Positions 44,173 through 52,539 are shown, counted from the first letter of the stretch. The stretch: 64,000 nt of DNA from Selenomonas sp. oral taxon 892 str. F0426 (GCF_000468035.1 NZ_KI260535.1:1-64000), one strand, 5' to 3'. Made by a program: numbers and translations. The notes: a model not told the origin generated them from the letters alone.

Positions 44173-44367
44173 TCAAACGAGGCCATATTCTGCCTGCGTC
44201 TCATACCCCAGCAGTATCATCGTGAGTTCTGGATTCATCACGGCGCCGCCAAGTTCCACATGTCCAATGCCCATGCTGTCGAGCGATGCTTTCACACTGC
44301 CGAGCAGGTCAGAGCGAACGACACTCCCACTGTCATATTGAATGACATCACTTGATCCGTATAACAC
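44173..44367 (-). pseudogene. Relic of an iron-containing alcohol dehydrogenase gene
   Basis: About 64 codons that resemble residues ~30-90 of butanol dehydrogenase/YqhD-type iron alcohol dehydrogenases: a degraded YGSSDVIQYDSGSVVRSDLL (compare the usual YGGGSIKKSGLY), then KASLDSMG, and GHVELGGAVMNPEL (compare VELGGVxPNPRL). There is no plausible start or ribosome site, the N-terminal ~30 residues are replaced by a terminator, and the catalytic domain is missing. It occupies most of the 333-base gap 44090-44422. The match is by eye, so moderate confidence. Confidence 0.5.
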
Positions 44368-44374
44368 AAAAAGC

Positions 44375-44411
44375 AAAAACGCCTCTAAGATAAAATAATC
44401 TGAGAGGCGTT
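44375..44411 (-). terminator. Terminator after atpZ
   Basis: AACGCCTCT/AGAGGCGTT (44378-44386 with 44403-44411) followed by TTTTT on the minus strand; inner loop can also pair (AGAT/ATCT). Confidence 0.85.
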
Positions 44412-44422
44412 GTAAGATAAAA

Positions 44423-44662
44423 TTATACAATTTTATAGTATTTCAGCTGCCGATAGAGCGAATAGATCGCAGCGGGGAAACCGAGCACCGCACCGGTGAT
44501 GGTACAGGCGTGCCCCGATCCGAAGAAGTCATCCGCCCACTGTCCGAGATAGATAAAGATGCCGAGAAAGACGACGAAGTAAACACCCACCCCGGAGAGA
44601 AGCCCGACCGCTTTCAGCGCATCAAGGGCGCCGGAGGACGGCGGAGATTTCTTTTCTTCCAT
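44423..44662 (-). CDS. AtpZ/AtpI-family small membrane protein
   Basis: A 79-residue protein with two membrane helices (about 21-42, VGLLSGVGVYFVVFLGIFIY, and 51-70, ACTITGAVLGFPAAIYSLYR), matching the AtpZ/ATP synthase gene I family that precedes F0F1 operons and helps c-ring assembly or Mg2+ uptake. The start is ATG at 44662; an in-frame ATG at 44680 overlaps the AGGAG ribosome site. It is followed by a terminator and no ATP synthase genes, which is unusual. Confidence 0.78.
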   Translation of the reverse strand: MEEKKSPPSSGALDALKAVGLLSGVGVYFVVFLGIFIYLGQWADDFFGSGHACTITGAVLGFPAAIYSLYRQLKYYKIV

Positions 44663-44689
44663 CACGCATCCACTCCTCATATCACTTCG

Positions 44690-45847
44690 TCATGCGCTGT
44701 GAAAGGCATCGGGAGGCTCAGGAAAGCGTCCTGCATGATACAGAATCGCCTCGATAATGCGGCGAGCCGCCTCGCCATCGCCATAGGGGTTCACCGCCTC
44801 TGCCATATGTGTATAGGCAGTCGGCTCAGTGAGAAGGCGCATGGTCTCACTATAGACGCGCTGCTCATCCGTTCCAATGAGGCGCACCGTACCTGCCGCG
44901 ACAGCCTCGGGACGCTCTGTCGTATCACGCAGGACGAGGACGGGTTTGCCGAGGGAGGGTGCCTCCTCCTGGATGCCGCCCGAATCCGTGAGGACGATAT
45001 CGACACGTGCCATGAGATTCGCAAATGGTTCATAGTCGAGCGGGTCGATGAGGTGGACGCGCTCCAGGCCCCCGAGTTCCTCGCGTACAATTTCACGCAC
45101 CTTCGGGTTACGGTGCACCGGGAAGATGACCTCCACAGCCTCCATCTGCTCTATCACGTCGCGGATCGCACGGTAGACATGGCGCATCGGTTCGCCGAGA
45201 TTCTCCCGGCGATGGGTCGTGACGAGAAGGACACGGTGATTCCTAAAATCGACCTGCGACAGTTCCTCCGGCAGCACGTAGTCTTCCCGAACGGTATGGT
45301 GCAGGGCATCGATAACGGTGTTGCCCGTGACAAAGATACGCCCATCCGGGACACCCTCCGCGCGCAGATTCTCATATGAACTTGATGTTGGGGCAAAGTG
45401 CAGGGTCGCTATCCCTCCCGTCAGGCGTCGATTCATCTCCTCTGGAAATGGTGAGTAGATATCGTGTGTCCGAAGCCCAGCCTCGACATGTCCGACAGGA
45501 ATCTGATGATAGTACGCGGCCAACGCTCCCGCGAAGGTCGTCGTCGTATCGCCGTGAACGAGCACGAGATCCGGGCGTTCCTGCAAAAAGACCTCGTTGA
45601 TGCCATGCATGGCTCGTGAGGTAATGTCGAAAAGAGTCTGTCCCTCAGCCATTATGTTGAGATCATAGTCGGGGACAATCCGAAAGAGATGCAGTACCTG
45701 ATCGAGCATTTCGCGGTGCTGTGCCGTGACGAGTGTCCTCGTTTCGATTGCATCTGTATGACGCATGAGTTCCATGACAACAGGTGCCATCTTGATCGCC
45801 TCGGGACGTGTGCCAAAGATCGACATGACTTTGATTTTGCCAGTCAT
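44690..45847 (-). CDS. wecB: UDP-N-acetylglucosamine 2-epimerase (non-hydrolysing)
   Basis: A 385-residue enzyme converting UDP-GlcNAc to UDP-ManNAc. Motifs are SIFGTRPEAIKMAPVV (about 9-24), VHGDTTTTFAGALAAYY, VEAGLRTHDIYSPFPEEMNR and TDSGGIQEEAPSLGKPVLVL. Length is typical. UDP-ManNAc feeds surface polysaccharide; WecA is encoded directly upstream, 30 bases away. Same transcript as lptF/G-DUF3084-wecA. Confidence 0.96.
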   Translation of the reverse strand: MTGKIKVMSIFGTRPEAIKMAPVVMELMRHTDAIETRTLVTAQHREMLDQVLHLFRIVPDYDLNIMAEGQTLFDITSRAMHGINEVFLQERPDLVLVHGDTTTTFAGALAAYYHQIPVGHVEAGLRTHDIYSPFPEEMNRRLTGGIATLHFAPTSSSYENLRAEGVPDGRIFVTGNTVIDALHHTVREDYVLPEELSQVDFRNHRVLLVTTHRRENLGEPMRHVYRAIRDVIEQMEAVEVIFPVHRNPKVREIVREELGGLERVHLIDPLDYEPFANLMARVDIVLTDSGGIQEEAPSLGKPVLVLRDTTERPEAVAAGTVRLIGTDEQRVYSETMRLLTEPTAYTHMAEAVNPYGDGEAARRIIEAILYHAGRFPEPPDAFHSA

Positions 45848-45877
45848 TCTGCCTGTACTCCTCTCTGGGGTAGGGGT

Positions 45878-46927
45878 TTATTTCTGCTGCGACACATCCA
45901 TCTGAAGAATGCCCAGCTTGCGCGCACCGATGAATACTGCTGCAGCAACAATCGCAATGATCAGGAGTGCCGCCTGCATGCTGACTGCCGTAAGGGCAAG
46001 CGCACAAAGTCCAAAAAGGCCACTGACGACGTACATAAGAAGTACCGCCTGTTTCTGCGTGAACCCATGCGCAAGCAGGCGATGGTGCAGATGTCCCTTG
46101 TCCGGTTTGAAGATCGGACGATGATTGCGTGCACGGCGCACAATGGCAAAGGTCGTATCGAGAATCGGGAGGCCGAGCGCAAGGATCGGAACAATGAGTG
46201 CAATGGTCGCAGCACTCTTAACCGCCCCGACCACAGATATACCTGCAAGCATAAAGCCGAGGAACATACTCCCCGTGTCCCCCATAAAAATACGTGCGGG
46301 GTTGAAGTTGTAGTAGAGAAAACCGATTGCAGAGCCCGCAAGCGCCGCGGTCACCATGGCGACGAAGGGAATCCCCTCCTCCATAGCAACCAAAAAAATC
46401 GTAACAGCCGCGATAGAGGACACGCCCGCCGCAAGGCCATCAAGCCCGTCAATGAGGTTGACGGTATTCGTCAGCCCAACGATCCAGAAAATCGTGGCGG
46501 GAATCGCAAAAAGCTCGAGATAGATGAAGTCACCCAGTGGATCGGTGATGAAGTCAATACGCACATCAAAACCAACAACGAGCACCACCGCCGCAAAAAT
46601 CTGTCCGAGCAGCTTGATCTTTGCCGGCAAATCGCAGTAGTCGTCGATGATACCAAGCGCAACAATGATACTGCCGCCGATGGCCAGGCCGATGAGGCTC
46701 ATCATGAATTCCGGCGTCAGCTCGATAAAGGAAAGCTGCACGAGAATTGACACCATGAACGCAGCATATATACCGATGCCGCCAATGCGCGGGATCGGTC
46801 GTGCGTGCACCTTGCGTGCGTCCGGCTTGTCGAGGGCCCCCGTACGGCGTGCAAAGGCAATAACGCCGGGGGTCAGTACGAGCGCCATGCCAAGTGCGAT
46901 CATAAATGCTAATACATTATCAGGCAT
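45878..46927 (-). CDS. wecA: UDP-GlcNAc:undecaprenyl-phosphate GlcNAc-1-P transferase
   Basis: A 349-residue polytopic membrane enzyme of the WecA/TagO/MraY family with about 10-11 helices. Motifs are DKPDARKVHARPIPRIGG (about 33-50), GIIDDYCDLPAKIKLLGQ (catalytic Asp pair), NLIDGLDGLAAG and FMGDTGSMFLGF, plus a cytoplasmic HLHHRLL loop. It loads GlcNAc-1-P on the lipid carrier to start polysaccharide. The ATG at 46927 follows GAAGGAG. Companion of wecB. Confidence 0.94.
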   Translation of the reverse strand: MPDNVLAFMIALGMALVLTPGVIAFARRTGALDKPDARKVHARPIPRIGGIGIYAAFMVSILVQLSFIELTPEFMMSLIGLAIGGSIIVALGIIDDYCDLPAKIKLLGQIFAAVVLVVGFDVRIDFITDPLGDFIYLELFAIPATIFWIVGLTNTVNLIDGLDGLAAGVSSIAAVTIFLVAMEEGIPFVAMVTAALAGSAIGFLYYNFNPARIFMGDTGSMFLGFMLAGISVVGAVKSAATIALIVPILALGLPILDTTFAIVRRARNHRPIFKPDKGHLHHRLLAHGFTQKQAVLLMYVVSGLFGLCALALTAVSMQAALLIIAIVAAAVFIGARKLGILQMDVSQQK

Positions 46928-47005
46928 GAAATATTGTTCTCCTTCGAGGCTTGATCTGCGAAATGCACTTCTGACCATCTTACCGCAGGAGCGGAACGCT
47001 GTCAA

Positions 47006-47419
47006 TCAGGCATTTTGCTTCGCTAAAAAACGTTGGGCCAAGATCACGGCGACAAAATCATCGACAGGCACGGGCGGCACGAGCATGCCGCGCGGGACGA
47101 GACGCCGCCACCCACGCGGAGGATTGGCCGTCCAATAGGCCTCCTTTGCCGCATCCGTCGTACGGTACTCATCCACGAGCAATACAGAGCATCCCAACAT
47201 CTCTACACGTTCCTTTGCCGCAGCACTCGTCGTACCATTGCCCATGATAACGGTCGGCTCATGTTCTGCCGCAAGCGCTCCAATCATATCTGCAAGCTGC
47301 CCAGTCGGCACAACGCGCTGTATCAGCACCGCTCCGTCCGGCGCAAGCAGAGCCACACCGCATTTCTCGCGTCCGGGATCGACGGCGAGAACAGGAACAC
47401 TCTCCACATTACATCCCAT
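47006..47419 (-). CDS. RNase H-like fold protein (YqgF/RuvC-like)
   Basis: A 137-residue protein with VLAVDPGREKCGVALL at the N-terminus, the first strand and catalytic-type Asp of RuvC/YqgF RNase H-like nucleases. VIMGNGTTS and LLVDEYRTTDAAKEAYW follow, and the C-terminus VDDFVAVILAQRFL carries the final acidic residues. Probably nuclease-like; not a standard YqgF, since the ERxxT motif differs. The ATG at 47419 is within the last codons of the DUF3084 gene. Confidence 0.7.
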   Translation of the reverse strand: MGCNVESVPVLAVDPGREKCGVALLAPDGAVLIQRVVPTGQLADMIGALAAEHEPTVIMGNGTTSAAAKERVEMLGCSVLLVDEYRTTDAAKEAYWTANPPRGWRRLVPRGMLVPPVPVDDFVAVILAQRFLAKQNA

Positions 47420-48578
47420 GTTCACTCTCGACCTTAAACTTCAGACGCAGAGGCCCCATTGCATCCGTATCTCCATCAGCATAGGCAGAGATAATAACGG
47501 CACCTGTGTATGCTCTAAGCTCCTGCACGAGACCATAGAACTCAGCACCATCAATAACACCGACCGTACCGCGGATCGGATCAGGGAGAATGCCCTTCGC
47601 CGATGCCGCTGCATTGACCTCCCGCAGGAAGGTCATCACGGCCTGCTCTGCCGCATCGTTAACACCATCAGCACGGTAGACACGCGCCAAGATAAGCTCC
47701 CCGTCATAGTAAATCACGCGATTCGGATAGAGTTCGATTGAGGCACGGATCTCATCTCCACGAACGAGATTGCCCGCAGCAACAATCCGCACGATCATAT
47801 CTACAGAGCTTTTCTCGATCGCATAAACGGCCGCATCGTACTCGGGGCCGTAGATCCAGATATCCTGATCTGTATGATTTTCACCGAGGCGCGCAGAGAT
47901 GTTGCGCGTACCAAGCTGTGCAATGCCAGCTAGGCCGCGTTCAATCTCATCGTGACTGAGCCCGCTTGGAATGGTGCCGCTCGAGATAATCTCTCCTGCC
48001 TGATAGATGATGTTCCCCTCACGCAGGTTGAGAATGTTATCGCGCAATTCATTCGCACGAATACCGAGGGCATCAATATCTGCCAGGAGTACCGCATTTT
48101 CGCTGGAGAGGCGCCCATTGAGTGAAATTAGTCCTTCCTTTTCCATCATGAGCGCACGATTGCCGGCAGAGAGGCGGTCAGACTCGGCACGCAGATCTTC
48201 CTGCTCTCCCTCGAGGCGTGAAATTTCCTCCTCCGACTTTTTGAGATCGGCACTTGCCTTCTCCTGCGCCGTCTGTGCACGGCTGAGTTCACTGGACGTA
48301 AAATCCAGCGCAGCACGTGTATCTGCGATCATGTCATTGAGGCGCTCCATCCCAAAAAGAGCCGTACGAACATTCTCCGAAACCGCTGCCATGATGCCAA
48401 ATGTCACCGTTGTAATGCAAATGCCGGTAAAGATTGTAACGACCACTGCTGTATGACGCGGCCGCAGGCCAAAGATGGAAAGTTTCTTCTTGCCGATGCG
48501 TGTACCGAGGCGATCTCCAATAAAGGCGATGACGCCGCCGACCACGGCCAGGACGAGAATAAGTGTAATGCCGTACAT
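47409..48578 (-). CDS. DUF3084-domain membrane-anchored coiled-coil protein
   Basis: A 389-residue protein of the DUF3084 family, known from cyanobacteria and Negativicutes. It has two N-terminal helices (about 2-21 and 43-66), a long coiled coil (about 75-185, SSELSRAQTAQEKASADLKK and similar) and a C-terminal alpha/beta domain. Function is unknown; the location directly after an LPS permease gene suggests envelope work, as inference. It overlaps the next gene by 11 bases. Confidence 0.8.
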   Translation of the reverse strand: MYGITLILVLAVVGGVIAFIGDRLGTRIGKKKLSIFGLRPRHTAVVVTIFTGICITTVTFGIMAAVSENVRTALFGMERLNDMIADTRAALDFTSSELSRAQTAQEKASADLKKSEEEISRLEGEQEDLRAESDRLSAGNRALMMEKEGLISLNGRLSSENAVLLADIDALGIRANELRDNILNLREGNIIYQAGEIISSGTIPSGLSHDEIERGLAGIAQLGTRNISARLGENHTDQDIWIYGPEYDAAVYAIEKSSVDMIVRIVAAGNLVRGDEIRASIELYPNRVIYYDGELILARVYRADGVNDAAEQAVMTFLREVNAAASAKGILPDPIRGTVGVIDGAEFYGLVQELRAYTGAVIISAYADGDTDAMGPLRLKFKVESEHGM

Positions 48579-48624
48579 AAAGCGCCGTCACCCCTTTCTA
48601 TGTCCAAAGTATATCATGTGGCAG

Positions 48625-49725
48625 CTACTGTGAGGCGCGCCGCAGGAGGTAGGCTCCCGCGATCATGCCGACAATATTCGGCAGCCAAACTGCAAACATT
48701 GCGGGCAGCACTTCGCCGCGTGCAAAGGCATTCCCCATCGTCATCAGGGCATAATAAAAGAAGATAATGATGACACTCATCGCAAACCCTGCCGACGAGG
48801 AATTACGCGTTGGCTGCAGTCCAAGCGGAACGCCGATCAGAGTAAAGATCAAGCTCGCCATGGGGATGGAGACACGCTGATAGAGTTCCGTCTCTAGTTT
48901 GCTCGTATTGACATACTGCGTCTGCATCAATGCAATTTGCTCACGCAGCTCGCTCATCGTCATTTCCTCAGGCTTCTTTTGTTCACGGATGATCTGGCGT
49001 GGATCCTTCTGCACAGGCAGCACCTGAGTCTCAAAACGCATGCGGCGCTCGAGATGCTCCTCTGCAATCTCATAGAGATCCCCCTTATGCATGATCCACT
49101 CAGATCCGGTCCATTCGGCGTACTCCGCATTTTCGACATGCGTTACCTTGCCGTTGGCATCGAACACCTGCAGGCTGACCCCCGTCAGCCGCTGCTGCTC
49201 CGCATCGTAGGAACGCGCATAGACGAGGCGCTGGATCTTCCCGTCTGTAATCTCCTTGATGATGAGATGTTCCTGCGACTTCATGCCGGAGTTACCCTCA
49301 ATCTCATAGTAGATGACGTTACGGTAGGCCGTATTTGCACGCGGTACAACATACTCATTGAAGAGGATCGCACCGATGCTCACGACGAAGCCAAGGAGAA
49401 TCGCAGGCGCCGCAATCCGACTAAATCCGATACCGCACGACTTCATCGCTGTAATTTCACTGGCGGAGGAGAGACGACCAAACGTCAAAAGACTCGCGAG
49501 CAGCATGGACATGGGAAATGTCCACATGACGACACCGGGCAGACTAAATACAAAGATCTTGATGATGGACGGCAGTGATGCACCGTAGTCCGTAATGTAC
49601 TGCGCAATACGAAAGAGCGTGCCCGAACCGATGAATACGGCTGAGAACGCACAAATTGCAAAGAGAAAGGACAAAAAGACCTCTCGGAAGATGTATTTAT
49701 CAAGGATTCGGATCTCCAGCCGCAT
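48625..49725 (-). CDS. LPS export permease of the LptF/LptG family
   Basis: A 366-residue YjgP/YjgQ-family permease. It begins EIRILDKYIFREVFLSFLFA, has three N-terminal helices (about 13-115), a periplasmic jelly-roll (about 135-260) and three C-terminal helices (about 285-362), the LptF/G plan. In E. coli two such proteins pair with LptB. Only one is present here, so it may form a homodimer or have a distant partner. First gene of its transcript, with its own promoter. Confidence 0.9.
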   Translation of the reverse strand: MRLEIRILDKYIFREVFLSFLFAICAFSAVFIGSGTLFRIAQYITDYGASLPSIIKIFVFSLPGVVMWTFPMSMLLASLLTFGRLSSASEITAMKSCGIGFSRIAAPAILLGFVVSIGAILFNEYVVPRANTAYRNVIYYEIEGNSGMKSQEHLIIKEITDGKIQRLVYARSYDAEQQRLTGVSLQVFDANGKVTHVENAEYAEWTGSEWIMHKGDLYEIAEEHLERRMRFETQVLPVQKDPRQIIREQKKPEEMTMSELREQIALMQTQYVNTSKLETELYQRVSIPMASLIFTLIGVPLGLQPTRNSSSAGFAMSVIIIFFYYALMTMGNAFARGEVLPAMFAVWLPNIVGMIAGAYLLRRASQ

Positions 49726-49769
49726 AGAACACTCCTCTGATCATATCTGTCATGGGTATTATCCGTTTT

Positions 49770-49798
49770 ATTTTATCATTTTCATACGACGTTGACAA
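49770..49798 (-). promoter_or_regulatory. Promoter of the lptF/G-wecA-wecB-atpZ transcript
   Basis: Minus-strand TTGTCA (49793-49798), 17-base spacer, TAAAAT (49770-49775), directly after the mmdC terminator and about 45 bases before the start codon. Confidence 0.7.
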
Positions 49799-49804
49799 GG
49801 ATAC

Positions 49805-49833
49805 AAAAAAGGAGCCCCACACGGGGCTCCCCT
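49805..49833 (-). terminator. Terminator of the propionate operon (after mmdC)
   Basis: GGGGAGCCCC-GTGT-GGGGCTCC followed by six Ts on the minus strand, 17 bases below the mmdC stop. Confidence 0.92.
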
Positions 49834-49850
49834 GTATTGCTCTGCTGAGA

Positions 49851-50252
49851 TTAGCCGAGAACGACGAGCGATTCACGAACCTTGACGGACTGGCCTGCCG
49901 AGCAGTTGATCGCCTTGACCGTGCCATCGACCGGAGCTGCGATCTCATTCTGCATCTTCATAGCCTCGAGGATGAGAAGCGTGTCGCCGGCCTTAACAGC
50001 CTGACCGACCGAGACCTTGACCTCGATGATCTTGCCAGGCATCGGAGCATCCACAGCTGTCTCGCCTGCAGCTGCCGTAACAGCAGGTGCCGCAGGAGCA
50101 GCCGGTGCAGCCTTAGGAGCAGCAGCCGGTGCCGGTGCAGCAGCCGGAGCAGCAGCACGCGGAGCAGCCGGAGCAGCAGCGCCGCCTGCGCGTACCTCCT
50201 CGACCTCAACGTCGTATGCGGTACCATTGACAGTGATGTTGAACTTCTTCAT
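49851..50252 (-). CDS. mmdC: Biotin carrier subunit (gamma) of methylmalonyl-CoA decarboxylase
   Basis: A 133-residue biotin carrier. Residues 1-22 form a short N-terminal segment (KKFNITVNGTAYDVEVEEV). A flexible Ala/Pro linker (about 23-60) follows, then a biotinyl domain (about 65-133) with the biotinylation site LILEAMKMQNEI. This is the layout of the Veillonella MmdC and the propionibacterial 1.3S carrier. It is last in the operon; a strong terminator follows and no beta-subunit gene does. Confidence 0.92.
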   Translation of the reverse strand: MKKFNITVNGTAYDVEVEEVRAGGAAAPAAPRAAAPAAAPAPAAAPKAAPAAPAAPAVTAAAGETAVDAPMPGKIIEVKVSVGQAVKAGDTLLILEAMKMQNEIAAPVDGTVKAINCSAGQSVKVRESLVVLG

Positions 50253-50349
50253 GTGTTATTCCTCCAACATTTATAATCCCAGAGAACATCCCAGACTACA
50301 CTGCGTCCAAGACTCCTGGTGACAGGACTCCTGCGTGTGCAGGGTTTCC

Positions 50350-50487
50350 TCAAATATTGCTGCGGTTGGCAATCGTCCAAACCTCAGCCGGCTTTATGCG
50401 CACAGCGACGACCTTCGTACCCATCGCCGACTGAACAGCAGCGGTGATGGCAGCGACGATCTCCGGCGCCACAGTGTGTGCAGCCAT
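50350..50487 (-). CDS. mmdE: Epsilon-like small subunit of methylmalonyl-CoA decarboxylase
   Basis: A 45-residue gene. It reads MAAHTVAPEIVAAITAAVQS, then AMGTKVVAVRIKPAEVW and a short tail. The helix plus strand resembles MmdE of Veillonella parvula (about 55 residues), itself like the C-terminal end of the delta subunit. It lies between mmdA and mmdC, where mmdD-mmdE sit in Veillonella. The ATG follows GGGGGT; mmdA ends 18 bases upstream. No membrane helix, so it is not a delta subunit. Confidence 0.72.
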   Translation of the reverse strand: MAAHTVAPEIVAAITAAVQSAMGTKVVAVRIKPAEVWTIANRSNI

Positions 50488-50505
50488 GGTAGTACCCCCA
50501 GCTCC

Positions 50506-52035
50506 TTAGAGAGGAATGTTCCCGTGCTTCTTCGAGGGATTCTCCTCACGCTTGCTCGCAAGTGCATTGAGAGCCGTGATGATGTAGGGGCGCGTCTCGC
50601 TCGGCGTGATAACCATATCGATGTAGCCGCGCTCTGCCGCCTTGTAGGGGGTTGCGAACTCCTCGATATACTCTGCCGTACGTGCATCCTTGTCTGGATC
50701 CTTGCGGAAGATGATATTTGCTGCGCCCGCAGGTCCCATAACAGCGATTTCGGACGTCGGCCATGCCATGACCTGATCTGCACCGAGCTCGCGGTTGCAC
50801 ATTGCGATGTAGGATCCGCCATATGCCTTACGCGTGATGACAGTAACCTTCGGCACAGTCGCTTCGCTGTATGCATAAAGCATCTTTGCGCCGTGACGGA
50901 TAATGCCGTTGTACTCCTGGTCGACACCCGGCAGGAAGCCCGGGACGTCAACAAGGTTGACGAGCGGAATGTTGAACGCATCGCAGAAGCGGATGAAACG
51001 TGCCGACTTGTTGGACGCATCGACATCGAGGCAGCCTGCCATGACGTTCGGTTCATTTGCAATGATACCAACGGAACGACCATCAAAGCGTGCGAAGCAG
51101 CAGATGATGTTCGTCGCAAAGTGCTCGTGCACCTCATAGAACTCACCGTTGTCAACGAGAGCGCGGATAACATCCTTCATGTCATATGGTGCGTTCGGGT
51201 TGTCGGGGATGAGCGTGTTGAGGCTCTCGTCCTGACGATCCGGATCATCACCCGTATCGACGAGCGGGGTTTCCTCCATGTTGTTGCTCGGGAGGAAGGA
51301 AAGGAGGTAGCGAATCTGCTCAATGCAGTCCTCATCGTTCTCCGCTGCGAAATGTGCAACACCGGAACGGCTGTTGTGCGTCATTGCGCCGCCGAGCTCC
51401 TCAGCCGTGACTTCCTCAGCCGTAACGGACTTGATAACTGCAGGGCCAGTAATGAACATCTGGCTTGTGTTCTTTACCATGTAGATGAAGTCTGTGAGAG
51501 CTGGGCTGTAAACAGCACCGCCCGCGCAGGGTCCCATGATAACAGAGATCTGCGGGATAACGCCCGAGGACTTCGTGTTGCGGTAGAAGATGCCGCCGTA
51601 GCCCGAGAGAGCATCGACCGCCTCCTGGATACGCGCACCGCCCGAATCGTTGATGCCGATGCAGGGCGCGCCCATCTTCATCGCAAGATCCATGACCTTC
51701 CAGATCTTGTGTGCATGCTTCTCACCGAGCGAGCCGCCCTCAACCGTAAAGTCCTGTGCGAACGCATAGACAAGACGACCGTTAACCGTGCCGTAGCCCG
51801 TTACAACACCCTCGCCCGGGAGCTCTTTCTTCTCCTGGCCGAAGTTGGTGCAGCGATGGCGAACGAACATATCAAGCTCGACAAAGCTGTCCTCATCGAA
51901 AAGCAGATTCAGACGCTCACGAGACGTAAGCTTGCCCTTTGCGTGCTGCTTCTCGATGGCCTTCTCGCCGCCGCCGAGCATGAGATGCTCTTTCTTCTTG
52001 AGCATCAGCTCAATTTTTTCCTGAACTGTGGACAT
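50506..52035 (-). CDS. mmdA: Methylmalonyl-CoA decarboxylase alpha subunit (carboxyltransferase)
   Basis: A 509-residue biotin-dependent carboxyltransferase of the MmdA/PccB/12S family, which moves CO2 from methylmalonyl-CoA to biotin. Motifs are KGKLTSRERLNLLFDEDSF at about 29-47, GINDSGGARIQEAVDALSGY, IMGPCAGGAVYSPALTDF, and VDVPGFLPG and YGGSYIAMCNRELGAD in the second half. It could serve a Na+-pumping decarboxylase or a transcarboxylase; the missing beta subunit leaves this open. Confidence 0.94.
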   Translation of the reverse strand: MSTVQEKIELMLKKKEHLMLGGGEKAIEKQHAKGKLTSRERLNLLFDEDSFVELDMFVRHRCTNFGQEKKELPGEGVVTGYGTVNGRLVYAFAQDFTVEGGSLGEKHAHKIWKVMDLAMKMGAPCIGINDSGGARIQEAVDALSGYGGIFYRNTKSSGVIPQISVIMGPCAGGAVYSPALTDFIYMVKNTSQMFITGPAVIKSVTAEEVTAEELGGAMTHNSRSGVAHFAAENDEDCIEQIRYLLSFLPSNNMEETPLVDTGDDPDRQDESLNTLIPDNPNAPYDMKDVIRALVDNGEFYEVHEHFATNIICCFARFDGRSVGIIANEPNVMAGCLDVDASNKSARFIRFCDAFNIPLVNLVDVPGFLPGVDQEYNGIIRHGAKMLYAYSEATVPKVTVITRKAYGGSYIAMCNRELGADQVMAWPTSEIAVMGPAGAANIIFRKDPDKDARTAEYIEEFATPYKAAERGYIDMVITPSETRPYIITALNALASKREENPSKKHGNIPL

Positions 52036-52122
52036 CGTATCCCTCCTGTATATCTGCCAAATCCCGAAAGCACTGCTTCACGCAGTGCTCCCAGGAAAGG
52101 TATCTTCTTCAGCGGTCGCTTT

Positions 52123-52539
52123 TCAGCGATCCTCGTGCTCGCAGATCTCGAGGAGAACGCCCTTCGTCGCTTTCGGATGAAGGAACGCGATCTTCGCGCC
52201 GCCTGCACCGATACGCGGCTTCTCGTCGATCATGCGAACGCCCTTTGCCATGAGGTCGGCAATCGCGTTCTCAATGTTGTCAACGCGCAGAGCGACGTGC
52301 TGGATGCCCTCGCCGTTCTTCTCAATGTACTTCGTGATGGGGCTGTCCGGCGCCGTGCCGATGAGCAGCTCGATCTCGCTGCCGTTCGGCGTCGGATGGA
52401 ATGTCGTCGTAACCTTCTGCTCAGCAACCGTCTCCTGGTTCGTGCAGGCAATGCCGATAACGTCCGACCAGAAATTCTTTCCGTCTTCGAGATCCTTTAC
52501 GGCAACGCCGATGTGATCTACTCCCAGAACCTTGAACAT
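52123..52539 (-). CDS. mce: Methylmalonyl-CoA epimerase
   Basis: A 138-residue glyoxalase-fold (VOC) enzyme. It begins FKVLGVDHIGVAVKDLEDG (metal His), has GSEIELLIGTAPDSPITKYI, GEGIQHVALRVDNIENAI (second His) and HPKATKGVLLEICEHED (metal Glu), which are epimerase hallmarks. It converts the mutase product (R)-methylmalonyl-CoA to the (S) form used by MmdA. It sits between meaB and mmdA. Confidence 0.96.
   Translation of the reverse strand: MFKVLGVDHIGVAVKDLEDGKNFWSDVIGIACTNQETVAEQKVTTTFHPTPNGSEIELLIGTAPDSPITKYIEKNGEGIQHVALRVDNIENAIADLMAKGVRMIDEKPRIGAGGAKIAFLHPKATKGVLLEICEHEDR

Noticed and set aside
50253-50349. Possible mmdD remnant between mmdE and mmdC
   Set aside because: No open frame or membrane-helix coding sequence can be read in these 97 bases; only short CAGGAGTC direct repeats are seen.
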